This document shows, piece after piece, positions 48,223 through 59,869 of a stretch of DNA of 64,000 bases (position 1 is its first letter; every line of letters begins with the position of its first letter). A program made the translations under genes and the position numbers. Under the pieces are notes generated by a model, which saw only the letters and a program-made list of their open reading frames with translations, was not told the origin of the DNA and searched no databases. Source of the stretch: Lathyrus oleraceus (Eukaryota > Streptophyta > Magnoliopsida > Fabales > Fabaceae); NCBI RefSeq assembly GCF_024323335.1, contig NC_066584.1, forward strand, positions 269,801,618 through 269,865,617, read 5' to 3'.

Positions 48223-48986
48223 TAATGGACTATGCTCATGAAACATACCACACACAAAAAGAATATGCAAAAGGTGTGACCTAATCTCATCCATACTCAT
48301 GTCAATTTTTCAATCAACTAGCATTAGGACTTTGAGATATCATAGGCCAAATGGAATGAATGAATGAAGAAAGGGAATAAGATGAAGTGGAAGGGGAATG
48401 GATCAAAGCACAAATTGGTCAAAGGAGGACTTTTACCGAATTAATATCATCCATTCATTTTGGGAGATGGAATGTACATTCTATCAATCCCCTAAATCCA
48501 ATGATATTAATTTGACAAAGTCAAATCAACCTTGACCAAGACCCAAAAACAGGAATCAAACATAAACAAGTCATCACAATTGGTCAACAAATTTATTTGG
48601 CATTTATTCAAATTAAAATACTAAAATAGTGCATTTAAATTGAATATGGTTTATCCAATTCCTAAAATCTCATCAAAACACCAAAGAAATGGTCATGAGA
48701 TTTATCATATGTCAAACAAGGTCAAATGACCTTGGACAAAAAATTTCATAATTTTTGGACATTTAAAAGTATTTTTAAACAATTAAAAACAAATGCAAAA
48801 TCAATTAATTCATGAAAAATATTAATAATGATCCAAAAAATAATTTTAATTCAAAATATGAAAGAAAAAAATATTTGAATTTTTTTGGTGAAAGTCCCAT
48901 ATTTTTTGGATCAATATTGAATTTAATATGAATTATTGAAAATAATGCAATTAAAATGAAAATTAAAATATCAGAAAAAACGTGGA

Positions 48987-49028
48987 CCACTTGATCTCCC
49001 TCATTAATTGAGGTGGTCAATCAAGTGG
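48987..49028. other. Nested palindrome in the B 5' LTR
   Basis: Outer arms CCACTTGATC and AATCAAGTGG (one mismatch); the inner palindrome CCTCATTAATTGAGG at 48999-49013 is identical to that of the other LTR. Confidence 0.6.
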
Positions 49029-49721
49029 CCAGAAACATGCGTTCCACCGTACACATGAGTCAGCGCGCCATAACATTGTATTCAAAAGGAACGATCGTGA
49101 TTAAAACAAATTACATGGATCCTGTGGCTGTGAGACATGCTAGCGCATGGCCGGAGCTATAGCTCCGGTCTTCTTCTCCGGTGGACCTCACCGGGCTGGT
49201 CCACTTTCAACCATCACCAAAATTAAAAACAAGGACATGATTTCAAAGTAAAAAGGCATTGAGTCCGAATCTGGCCTCAATTCACTCTAACTCCAAGTAT
49301 ATTGAGAGATACATGGAATTGAAATTTGAGGTACATGATCTGAGTTGCTTCGATTTAGCCTCAAACCAACTCAATCTTCTTGTCTACATTGGTAGGACTT
49401 CAGACAACCGAAGAATCAATATAGTTGAGCAAGAATTTGAGAGAATCGAAGAGATCAAAATTTCTATAAAATACCTTCAATGGAGGTCTAGATTCAACTG
49501 ATCTTGATCTTGCTCGTGCTTGCTCTCACTCCAAATGCTTGCAGAAGAAAGATTGAATGCTTAAAAGGTTGTGGATTCATGGAGATTTGAATTTCAAAAC
49601 AATGGAAATTCAACCTTAAATTCAAATGAATTTCTCAAGTTTATCCTTTGCATAGTGAGGGTTAGAAATGGGGGATCAAAGCTGGCGCGAATGTGTGTTG
49701 ATTGTTGAGCATATTAGGCTA

Positions 49722-49729
49722 TATTTATA
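49722..49729 (-). promoter_or_regulatory. TATA box of the B 5' LTR
   Basis: TATAAATA on the minus strand. Confidence 0.5.
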
Positions 49730-51180
49730 GCTGAAACCCTTGATATTTGCACACTTGAAATCACTTTCCAGATTTGGTCATTAATGATGCATGGGTGCGC
49801 ATAGGCCCATAAAATCATTGCAATAAGTCCACATATGAATGTTAGATAGTCTGAATTCAGCTTGGATTGTAAGGCAAGTGTACATTTGGATTTGAAGTTT
49901 GATCTTTGCCAAGTGATGACACCATGTTAATGCCATGCGCAGCCTATGCATTCCTTATCCAAAATGAATGAATTTGAGCTCTTTGGAAAGGTGAGATCAA
50001 GAGGAACAATTTTAATGTTCAACACTTTTTCATTAGGAGCTTGGAACTTGAAGAAATTTGAGGTGGAAGTTTGGAAATTTTTGACATATCAAAACTTTTC
50101 TAAGTGTCAAGCCATATGTCTCACATTCCACCTTGCTTAACTTTTTTTTATGAGCTTCAAATGAGAAAAGTGTCTTCATCAAAGTTGTAGCTCTTTCAAA
50201 GACCTTCAAATGGTATAGGTAAAAATCACTTGATCAATGGTATAGGTAAAAAATGACCTATAATGTAACCTCATATCACATGCTCAAAAAAGTTGAATTA
50301 GCTTCCACTCCAAACATAAAAGTTGAAGTAGACACATTGTATTTGATTATTCAACTTGGAAATCTTTCATATCATAAAAAATGAGCAAGTTATGGCCTTG
50401 AGAAGTTGACTTTCAAATTAGGGTTTAGACAAAATGACCTATAATGTTTCAACATAGAAAATGATTTTCCAAGCAAAAATAGCTCTAGATCTTAACATGA
50501 AAGTTGTTTGGAATGTCATTTAGAGTTTGTTTTCTCTTGGAATCATTTTCATATGGTGAAAATTGTAGGAGATAGGGTCTAGTGAGACCCAGTTTTGATT
50601 AGATGAATCCATCTGGCCAACCACCATCAACCAACTTGCTAACTTCCAATTCTCTTGACTTTCTTGGCTCATGTTAGATCATATATGCATAAGATGATGA
50701 ATTTTTAAGTGTCCCTTGAGAAATTTGATCAATTGGTGAGATAGCTTGTTGGAGAAGTTACTCAAGATACTCAGTCAAACTAGTGTTTCCAAGGCAAATC
50801 ACCCTCAAACTCTTGAAGAAAACTTGATAAATATAATATTTAGAGAACATTAGGACTCATATATGATACTCATAACCATTATTGGATCAATTCTTGGTTG
50901 TGCTCTTTGTACATGAGGGTCTCAAACCCTATATGTGAACTTGATAGATCAATGGAGACCATGCCCTTCCTACAAAAGAGTTAGGCAAATGCAAAGACAT
51001 ATTTTTGGTATTTTGGTTAGTGAAATGATAAAATACAAGTATGATACAATCACAAAGTGCTTGGTGATCTCTCCCAAAACAAACCCAATGAAAGAGGGAT
51101 AAGGAGGATGCCAAGGTATGATCCTAATGCTTATGATGGAATTACATGAGGGTTCTTAGGGTCAAAATTGGGGTCTTATA

Positions 51181-51185
51181 GATGC
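51181..51185. other. Target site duplication of Ogre B, right (GATGC)
   Basis: Partner of GATGT at 36537-36541. Confidence 0.8.
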
Positions 51186-52110
51186 CCTTGTCCAAAAGTT
51201 AGACAACTTGACCGTAACACTCGCAACCACCGTGGTTGCCGTAACTCCAAACTGCGAGTTATGTGGAGTTCCTAGACACACTACACCAGAATGTCAAATA
51301 TTAGCAGGTGTCTCCGTTGATCAAGTGAATTATGCTCAAGGAAACCCTTATTCGAATACCTACAACCCAGGTTGGAAAACCCATCCTAACTTTTCGTACA
51401 AGAACAACAACGCCTTGTATGCACCTGGCCAAGCACCTGTTGTTCCACCTGGATATCAAAAGCCAGCTACTAATGCTCCTAACATTCCTAGGAAGTCCAA
51501 CCTTGAATTAATGATGGAAAGTTTCATAGCTACCCATGCTCAAAGAAACAAGGACTTCATGAACCAAAACATACACACTAGTGAAAAACTTAAACAATTA
51601 GCAAACAAAGTAGATGCTTTAGCCACCCACAACAAAATGCTTGAAACACAGATTTCATAAGTGGCTCAACAACAAGCATCTACTGCTGCTCCTACTGGAA
51701 CATTTCCTGGACAGCCACAACCTAATCCAAAAGGACATGCAAATGTCGTTATATTGAGAGGTGGAAAAGAACTAGACGGACCCGTAGATCCAAGACTTCA
51801 AAATTCTGCCATGTACCACAAACCTGACAAAACAACAACTGAGAAGGTAAGTGAACCGAAGGATACGGAAGATAATACCCAAGAGGCCGAAGAGAAAGAA
51901 AAACCTTATGTGCCTCCATCACCTTATAAACCACCTATTCTGTATCCTCAAAGATTCGCAAATTCTAAAACTGCAGGGAAATTTAAGAAATTTGTTGAAC
52001 TTCTGAAGCAACTGAACATCACAATACCCTTTACAGAAGCTATCACACAAATGCCCTCATATGCCAAGTTTCTTAAAGAGATCCTATCCAATAAGAAAAA
52101 GATCGAGGAT
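51186..52110 (+). pseudogene. Athila-like D: gag, second part, and spacer
   Basis: Resumes with VQKLDNLTVTLATT and a CCHC zinc knuckle CELCGVPRHTTPEC (about 51256-51297). A TAA at 51658-51660 splits the frame. Then comes a Pro/Gln-rich spacer with VILRGGKELDGP, characteristic of Athila between gag and protease. Confidence 0.88.
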
Positions 52111-52735
52111 AACGAAACAATTACACTTACTGCTGAATGTAGCGCAATGATCCAAAACAACATGCCTCCCAAACTGAAAGACCCAGGTAGTTTCTCCATG
52201 CCCTGTGTCATTGGAAAGTTCGTCATAGACAAAGCTCTATGCGACTTAGGAGCCAACATTAGTGTAATGCCCTTATCCATCTGTAAAAGGCTCAACATGG
52301 GAGAACTCAGACCAACCAAGATGTCTTTTCAACTAGCTGACCGCTCAATCAAATATCATGTTGGTATACTAGAGAATGTTCCAATACGTGTAGGACAATT
52401 CTACATTCCTACCGACTTCATAGTCATGGACATCAAAGAAGATGCCACTACACCTATTATATTAGGAAGGCCATTCTTAGCTACCGTCGGAGCCATAATA
52501 GACGTGAAAAGAGGTAAGCTAACATTCGAAGTTGGAGAAGAAAAAGTTGAATTCATCTTGACACAATTCTTACAAGCGCCAACTATAGATGATACTTGTT
52601 ATCTACTTGATGTTATAGACGAGTGCGTAAGAGATATGGAGATGCAAGAAACCACATATTCTAATATAATGAAAATCCAAATCCTCCAATCTTTGAAGAT
52701 GATAATTGGCGTGAACCATACCAAAATGACAGTCT
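52111..52735 (+). pseudogene. Athila-like D: protease
   Basis: IGKFVIDKALCDLGANISVM carries the D-L-G catalytic variant usual in Athila, with PIILGRPFLATVGAIIDVKR as the conserved second half. The frame changes near 52665, so the reading frame exits early at 52735. Confidence 0.87.
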
Positions 52736-52766
52736 AAGTGAATGCTTAGCACTTACACCTAATCAC

Positions 52767-53750
52767 ATGCCATGCCCGAAGAAACCAAACTTAGAATTAA
52801 AAACACTACCCAAGAACCTAAGATATGAATTCCTAGACACTGAACTCAAAAGACCAGTAATAGTCAACGCAGACTTAGGACAAATTGAAATTGAAAAGTT
52901 ACTAGATGTCTTAAGAAAATATCCAACTGCGTTAGGCTACAACATCGCTGCTCTAAAAGGAATAAGTCCTTCTATCGGTATGCATCGCATTATGCTAGAG
53001 GAAGATTGTAAAACCTCTAGAGAACACCAGAGAAGGATCAACCCAATCTTAAGTACTATAGTCAAGGATGAAGTAAAAAAGTTATTAGATGCAGGAATCA
53101 TATACCCGATCTCCGATAGTCAATGGGTTAGCCCCGTTCACGTAGTACCCAAGAAATGGGATGTTACAGTTGTTAAGAACGAGAAGGGAGAATCTATAGC
53201 ACAAAGAGTTGTGACCGGAAGTAGAATGTGCATCGACTATAGGAAACTGAACAAAGCCACTCGAAAGGATCATTTTCCTCTACCTTTCATTGATCAAATG
53301 CTTGAACGATTGGCTAAGCATTCCCATTTCTGCTATCTATACGGTTATTCAGGATTCTTTCAAATTCCTATCCATCCTGACGACCAAGAGAAAACAACCT
53401 TCACATGCCCTTATGGTACATTTGCTAATCGACGAATGCCATTTGGACTATGCAACACTCCCGTAACATTCCAAAGATGCATGATGTCAATCTTCGCTGA
53501 CTTTATAGACGACATTATGGAAGATTTCTCGAAAATTACCAAACCACTGACTGGTTTTTTAATTAAAGAAGTCGACTTTATCTTTGATGAGAAATGTTTA
53601 ACAGCGTTTGAATAATTAAAAATAACTTTAATCACCGCACCTATCATGCAACCACCTGACTGGAGATTACCATTCGAAATAATGTGTGATGCGAGTGGCT
53701 ATGCCATAAGCGCAGTGCTAGGACAAAGGAAGGATAAAAAACTTCATGCG
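52767..53750 (+). pseudogene. Athila-like D: reverse transcriptase, internally deleted and truncated
   Basis: Contains HRIMLEEDCKTSREHQRRIN, DAGIIYPISDSQWVSPVHVV, GSRMCIDYRKLNKATRKDHF, FIDQMLERLAKHSHFCYLYG and MPFGLCNTPVTFQRCM. At about 53523 the sequence jumps in frame from the IFADFIDDIME segment to DFSKITKPL, which belongs far downstream. The segment with the catalytic box and the thumb is missing. A TAA at 53613-53615 follows, and the element ends at the junction near 53750. Confidence 0.85.
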
Positions 53751-54128
53751 ATCGACCCCCTTTCCTCTCACTTGGTTCCCAGCTCCCTGTGCTTTCTGGG
53801 GAGTTGGCTGAGGTTGCTGTCGGATTGACTGATTACCAGCAGGGATGGTTACTGCAGCAGTGTGCTGGTAGTAACGACCCCTACCGTGTCCTCTTTGGGC
53901 ATACACAACACTTGATTCACCCTCATCCTTGCGCTGGTCGTCACTAAAGGGTTTCTTCGGTCCAGACAACAAAGCATTTCCTTGTGTTTCCCCCTTCCTC
54001 AGCCAGTCTTCAATCCTCCCCACCTTCTCGGTAATTGCTTTCTGCCCCAAGGCGAACTCTTGCATGACATTGATCAGCTCTCCCATCTTCTCTTTCAGTT
54101 CAAGGATGTCGGCGTTGGGAAGATCCAT
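53751..54128 (-). pseudogene. Element C: gag N-terminal fragment
   Basis: From MDLPNADILELKEKMG at 54128, preceded in frame by RLNKSKL as in element A. A coiled-coil-like stretch (KAITEKVGRIEDWLRKGE) is followed by a Gly/Gln-rich basic region (AQRGHGRGRYYQHT). Broken off at the junction with element D. Confidence 0.7.
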
Positions 54129-55310
54129 CAGCTTGGATTTGTTGAGTCTGACTGTATGTCTCAATGGAAGAGCTATGCGCACCGGTTGACACCTACAAAA
54201 CAGCAAATGGGTTAGTATGACTCACGCATGCAATGTCTGTCCGTACTAGGAAAATTTTGTCCTTTGATTCCGGTTTCATCGAGACAAATAAAACTTTATC
54301 AACAACATTCTGACATCTGGATGTCTCTCAACCTGAGCCTCAATTAAAAAAAATGGACCCTGAGTATGGACAGACATGAGTTGAATGCAGATGAATGCAA
54401 AATGATATGACGCAAATGCATGAATGCAGGTTACTGTGCCACCAAGTCATCTGAAGACCCAATCTCTGAACTAGTCACAGTCAACTGAGTCACCATAAAT
54501 CCGACTTGGGGAGTTCCGAAATAAACGGAACTGGAGATTACATCACTATCATCACAGGAACATCCACTGAACGGATGACAGTCAGGTCCTCTGAACAAGT
54601 ACTCTCAAAGTCAACCCGGGGATCCGAAATAAACGGAACCCGCTGATAAACCACGGACAGAACTCCGGCGTCCCAGAAATAAATGTCCATAAATTTGGCT
54701 GAACCAAAGTCACCATCACAGCATCACTGGCAGAAACCGTATCTGTAGAGATCAAACCCTCCCCTCACAGGTGAATTCTAACAAGGTCATCCTAAGGCGG
54801 ACAAGGGTGTCAACAATCGGGCAAAGATACTCAACGGGTTTGCCCTCTCGGGTGTGCCGTTGTAGCTCTCTTAAGATCGTCTAAACCAAAAATCCGGGAA
54901 ATGATCGGTCACCAGAGTCAACAACTCAAATGAAGTAACTCAACCAAAGTGGAGTACCCCACAGAGGAGAGCACTATCAAATGAACCTCGTCCCGCTTGT
55001 GGTACATCACGTTGCCAGGCACATATTGACCTAACATGAAGGAGGCAACATGAGACCACACTAACCCTAGGTGTATACTCGGGCCTGGGTTTTAGCCCCA
55101 CTCAGAACACCCACCCCAAAACAGAGGAACCACCTGCACAGAGGACGGCAACATGATAGTATGATGCATGCAAATATTTATGCAAATATATACACAGTCA
55201 GAATAATAAATGCAATAAATAAAGCAACACAAGCAACCTAAACTATCCTAAAACGCTAGGAGAGACTCGCTTAGGGAAGATGGACCAGCACAGGTCAACA
55301 TCTATGAATT
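54129..55310 (-). other. Leader of element C between PBS and gag
   Basis: About 1.2 kb without coding potential, so no room for a full Ogre ORF1. It contains two near copies of CCGAAATAAACGGAAC (about 54515 and 54623). Confidence 0.5.
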
Positions 55311-55327
55311 CCCCAGCAGAGTCGCCA
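55311..55327 (-). other. Primer binding site of element C (tRNA-Arg type)
   Basis: TGGCGACTCTGCTGGGG, identical to element A, two bases after the LTR edge. Confidence 0.85.
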
Positions 55328-55630
55328 GCTGTCGCATCACGCAAAAAACCGGCGGGAAAACAAGAACAACAGAGCCGCCACCGTGCGTTATTTATCCCAA
55401 AAGAGGGAAAGGAAACGCTCAGAGTAAACCTGGAAAGAACATGGTCTCGCGACCAAAGAGAATGGGATCGGGAGTCGGTTATGCAAAGGGAAGGTATTAG
55501 CACCCCTACGCATCCGTCGTACTCGACGGGATCCACGCACAATAGGAAGGAAAAATGGTTGCTAAAACACTGCTCGTACACACACACTGGCTGAAAGAGA
55601 CACAAGAAAACAAACAAGACTGACTCGGCA

Positions 55631-55690
55631 GGACATCGCGTCCTGGGCCTACTTAGTCTATCAGGCATAGACATCAGAGTCGAAGTAGTT
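55631..55690 (-). other. Double-hairpin module C1
   Basis: Stem GGAC/GTCC, then outer arms CTACTT/AAGTAG around an inner stem GTCTAT/ATAGAC. Confidence 0.55.
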
Positions 55691-55718
55691 CAGACTGGGG
55701 AAACGACACATGCTCGCT

Positions 55719-55779
55719 AGGATATCGCATCCTATGCATACGTATCTCCTTGGACGAAGGAGAATCAGAGCATTCGTAG
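55719..55779 (-). other. Double-hairpin module C2
   Basis: Stem AGGAT/ATCCT, then outer arms TACG/CGTA around an inner stem TCTCCTT/AAGGAGA. Confidence 0.55.
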
Positions 55780-55968
55780 CTCGGCTAACACGCACACAAA
55801 CAAACACATGCAAAGGCAAACGTGGAGCCTGAATGCCAATCACTGGACTTACATCAGCATCCGAACCAACAAACACACACAGGAAACCAACTGCCAATCG
55901 CTGGACTTACGTCGGACTCCAACCAGAAAAGGAGAAACAACTCACACAAACAAAACAAAAGGGCGCCC

Positions 55969-56032
55969 GGAGAGATCAGCTCATCTCCTGCCTACGTACC
56001 TCATCTGGTATGAGGATCAGGGCGACGTAGTT
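55969..56032 (-). other. Double-hairpin module C3
   Basis: Stem GGAGA/TCTCC, then outer arms CTACGT/ACGTAG around an inner stem CCTCAT/ATGAGG. Confidence 0.6.
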
Positions 56033-56228
56033 CCCCTACGGAGGGAAAAAGGGCCAGCAAATAAACTAAAAGGGAGACTAGAGCTCGAGCCTAATAGTTG
56101 CCACGCAAACAAAAAGAGACGCTGAGACGTCAGAAGGAACACAAAGGTTGAAAGGACAAACTAATAGGGAGACTAGAGCTCGAGCCTAATAGTTGCCAAA
56201 CACACACAAAAAAAGAAAAAAGGCGCCC

Positions 56229-56292
56229 GGAGAGATCTGCTCATCTCCTGCCTACGTACCTCATCTGGTATGAGGATCAGGGCGACGTAGTT
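56229..56292 (-). other. Double-hairpin module C4
   Basis: Near-identical to C3 as part of a local duplication. Confidence 0.6.
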
Positions 56293-56532
56293 CCCCTACG
56301 CAGGGAAAAAGGACTAGCCTAACCAGATAACAGAGGGAGACACAACACTAGGGAGACTACGACTCGAGCCTAGATGTTGTCATGCAAAGTCGTCCCTAAG
56401 TTAAGGTTTCTAGCTAACTTGCACAGGAAGGAGAAGGGTCTCGATTGCAACTAGGGCAAGAGAAAGGGGAGGTCTCAATCGCAACGAGGGCGAGAGAAGA
56501 GAAATAGTGTTAGTTGTTAGTCAAACTCGACA

Positions 56533-56593
56533 AGACATCGCATCTCGTGCCTACGTATCTCATCTGGACATGAGAATCAGAGTTGCCGTAGTT
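56533..56593 (-). other. Double-hairpin module C5
   Basis: Stem AGA/TCT, then outer arms CTACG/CGTAG around an inner stem TCTCAT/ATGAGA. Confidence 0.55.
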
Positions 56594-58813
56594 CGGCTGA
56601 ACTATTCCCGTTGGTTTGTGTTTTTTAAGTGGACAACGTCACTGCGCAATCTACCTGATGCTCGACCTTTGGAGACTTACTCACCTGTAGTAGAAGGAGT
56701 TAACGTATCCTTAAGAGGGGATAATGTTTGTTTGTGTTTTAGGAAAGCTCAAGCAAGAAAGGAAGTCCTATACGAAGGAACCGTGCTACCTTAATTGACA
56801 TGCAAACGAGACTACGCGGAGTCTAGCAAACCTAGGGGATACAATCACACCACACAAGCACATACAGCATGAAATAAACACACCAACAAGGGGCTCAAAC
56901 AGCAAGCCTAGGGTCAAAAGGGGATAAGAAAGTCAAAACAGCAAGTGGCAAGCATCCAAAATCAAGTTCAAACAATCAAGAAACAAACTCAGTTGGTTCC
57001 ACAATCATATCATTCCTCATCATCATTTTATAAGCAAAAGAAGTCAAAGCATGGCATATGGGAGCTCATAGAAGTCAACAACAAGACTTGAATCAAAACC
57101 AATCATAAACAATTCCCAAAATCATCAAATAAATCATGGTCAAACATAATCCACAGCATGGTAAGCATGTCAAATTTCAACTCAATTGGATCATGGGAAG
57201 TAGGGAAATGAAAATCAGAAAGGCAGGGCAAGTTTAAGCATGCTCAAAGAAGTCAACCAAACATGTATCAACTTGAAAAAACCATAAATCAGTGATGGCA
57301 TATGAGAAATGAATGGGACTAAAACCATGGCAAAGCTTAAGATGTCTACTAATCACATATCAAATTTCATGTCCATCTAATAAAGTATGAGAATTTCACA
57401 AATGAAATGGGAACATGTGTCACAAAAAGTCAACATAAGACCAAACAGGGGACAAAAATCTCAAACAATTGGGAAATGCCACAAACAATTCCAAGAAAAA
57501 TCACATGTAAACTAGACATACATGAGTTCAATCATGCAAAAAATCAAAGCATTTTGAGGTCAAGAGGCATGGTATTGAAAATCATCAAGTTGCACATCAA
57601 TGGTGTGACACAAATTGTCACACCCTACTTCAAAAAATCATAACTCAATGACCAGAGATGATAAATTCATAAACTCTATACCAAAATCACCTTGAATGTG
57701 TCTAGTTTATGCACAAAAAATTTCAAGGCCATTGGATAATGCATCAACATTTCACAAATGATTTGGTAAAAGGTACAAAATATGGTCACATGAACAGAAC
57801 CCTAATACCAATTAAAATCCACTTATCCAAAAAATCAGGAAAAAATATGATAATAAACTAGAGATTGTGATGAACATGATGCAAAAATTCTCATGAATTT
57901 TGGACTTAAGATGAAGGACTTATGAATTTTGCAAATTGGTGAATCAAAAATGAAATAACATTGAAAATAACATGAGTTTAATAAGACACATGACACGGCA
58001 GTGGCAAACTTGTAATAACCTATGCCACTAATCAAAACGCTGCGCTTTGGGCAATGGAAAGGAAATAACGTGATTGGCTGATGGATGAAACAGTAACATG
58101 CACACGTGAGTGGGACAAAAATTCTGGGATTTATCTAGGGTTTTAACACAGAGTTCATGCGTTCATCTTCATCATTCAACTCAAAAAATTTTGTGCCCAG
58201 AAAATGCAATTAACCACATCAATCGATTCATCTGAACATGAACAACACGAATCCAACCACCATTTACATTAAAACAAGCCAAGCATCATGAATCGAGCAA
58301 AAACAAAAGTGAACAACAATCTTTAAATCAATATAACTCAATCATCATTCAACCATTTTCAAAACTATGACTACCAATGAAATCAGCATGCAAAGACCTT
58401 TCTAAAACATGTTAAGATTTAGCAAATGGTGAGGTTCGAAATCTTACTTGTTCTTGAAGAAGATAGTGAAACAGTTGGGATTTGGATGTTTTAGCTCGAA
58501 ACAGTTGCTCCAATAACTTCCAAAAGATGACTGGTGATGGAAGTTTGGCTCAAGGATGCTTGGTTTTACTCCAATCCAGATCTGCCATTAGTGAAGCTTG
58601 ATGGAACAATATGCTTTTCTTTGATTACAGCTGGGAAAAGATGCTTGAAATGTGCTCAAAATGGATGTTGAATGATGAAGCAACCAAACAAGGACCTTGC
58701 TCCTTTGAGTTTTTTGGTCGAAAATTGAAAATGAAGGAAATGGAGATTTTGAGAGAAATGGATTTTTGTTGGTTTTCAGTGGCTGCTAGCGCTTCAATCA
58801 GAAAGAAAATGAT

Positions 58814-58821
58814 CTTATATA
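58814..58821 (-). promoter_or_regulatory. TATA-like motif of the C LTR
   Basis: TATATAAG on the minus strand about 1.04 kb inside the LTR. The relative position is comparable to, though not the same as, the A and B boxes. Confidence 0.4.
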
Positions 58822-59857
58822 CTTCTGTTTATGATTGGTTAAGTGTGTTTAGCAAGGTGGTAATCCAAATTTTGTTAAATGGCATGTTTTCACCAAATTG
58901 CTAAAAACCAACTAAGCTTGCATGAGGTGTATGAGTCTGCACGAAATTGGGCCTCAAACATGTCCAAAACATCATTTCAGAACTTATCCAAATGGCAAAA
59001 TGTGTTGGAAGTGGTTAATTTGGAAATTCACTTTTTTACTACACTTGAATTAATTCATGCCATTCCAAAAATGCCATTTTGATTGGTGATGTTTTGGTGA
59101 ATGATGATGACATATTTGGAAATAGGGGATCAAATGTGACTTGTTGCAAAAAAACCCCACCCAATTTGGCCAAATGGTTTGAGAGATATGGCCTTTTGAA
59201 GTTCAAAAATTTCTGAAAATGATTTGATCATAACTTGCCAACCATACATGGGAATTGAGTGTTCTTGGACTTTTTGGAAATGGGAGAACAAGATCTTCAA
59301 CTTTCATGTTGGGCAAAAGTTCATTTGAAGCTTGTATCATGATGTAAGTTTGAGGATCAAGACTTTCCATTTTTGGCAAATTCCAATTACAGGTCAACTT
59401 TCTATTTTTGGAAATTTCTTGTCTGGCTTCAAATTCTTCCATGATGATGTTTGACATGTTATATGAGGCCTATATGGACATGAAGGAACCCTCTCAAACC
59501 AATTCCCACCTTGAAATCCATAAAATCAAGCCCAGTTGACCAAGGTTGACTTTTTAGGGTTTCTGGTGAACTGTGCACTGACTGATGACTTCTGAGCATC
59601 CAATCCTTGACCAAAACACTTCCAAAGGACCCCTAGGTCATGAGAACATGTTGGACCAACCCTAGGGCCTTGGCTCAATGGAGATTGTACTTGCTTGATT
59701 GATTGACTGATCTCGTGATCAGTTTGACCTAATTCTTCTGATGATCTTGCACTTGAGGCAAAAGGGACAATGCAATGCTATGCAGTGGACCATGTTAATG
59801 CTATGACCTAATATGAGAATGTATGTACAATGATAGGTGAAAATTTGAGGTGCTACA

Positions 59858-59869
59858 GCTTCCCCTATT
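59858..59869 (-). other. Polypurine tract upstream of the C LTR
   Basis: AATAGGGGAAGC on the minus strand abuts the TG start of the LTR, marking this LTR as a 3' LTR of the upstream copy. Confidence 0.7.

Larger units (their letters stand above)
36542..51180 (-). mobile_element. Ogre-like element B inserted in element D, 14.6 kb
   Basis: Outer edges are TATAAGACCCC at 51180 (one base off the TGTAAGACC start of A) and CCCGCTACA ending at 36542, bounded by a near-perfect 5-bp duplication. Minus-strand order: 5' LTR (3' part deleted), gag, protease, intron, RT, RNase H, second RNase H, integrase, 3'UTR, 3' LTR (5' part deleted, plus a solo LTR). PBS, ORF1, gag start and PPT are missing. Confidence 0.93.
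48223..51180 (-). repeat. 5' LTR of Ogre B, 3'-truncated
   Basis: Starts TATAAGACCCC at 51180 and is cut at 48223 directly against gag. The cut corresponds to position 39551 of the other LTR. It contains a TATA box (49729-49722) and the nested palindrome. Open frames such as 49259-49501 are antisense to transcription and not supported. Confidence 0.87.
33957..53750 (+). mobile_element. Athila/Cyclops-like Ty3/gypsy element D, split by Ogre B and 3'-truncated
   Basis: 5' LTR (33957-35546), Athila-type PBS, gag interrupted at 36541 by the 14.6-kb Ogre B, gag resuming at 51186, then protease and RT. The element stops about 53750 inside the RT/RNase H region at a junction with minus-strand element C, so integrase, env-like region and 3' LTR are lost. 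The coding region has frameshifts near 35950 and 52665, a stop at 51658-51660, and a large in-frame deletion in RT. Confidence 0.9.
55330..59857 (-). repeat. LTR of element C, 4,528 bp
   Basis: TGTAGCACCTCAAATTT at 59857 to GATGCGACA at 55330. It contains the conserved GGGTGCTAATACCTTCCCTT block near its end (55491-55510), a TATA motif (58821-58814) and five copies of the double-hairpin module. A 120-150-bp unit is repeated at about 55960-56110 and 56220-56380. Open frames within it are not supported. Confidence 0.85.

Noticed and set aside
55280..56125. Several plus- and minus-strand frames of 60-140 residues in the C LTR
   Set aside because: They arise from GC-richer, duplicated LTR DNA; frames overlap on both strands and none has family features.
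57407..57643. 78-residue plus-strand frame
   Set aside because: Inside the C LTR, antisense, no signature.
58611..58904. 97-residue plus-strand frame inside the C LTR
   Set aside because: Antisense within an LTR, no domain signature, consistent with chance.
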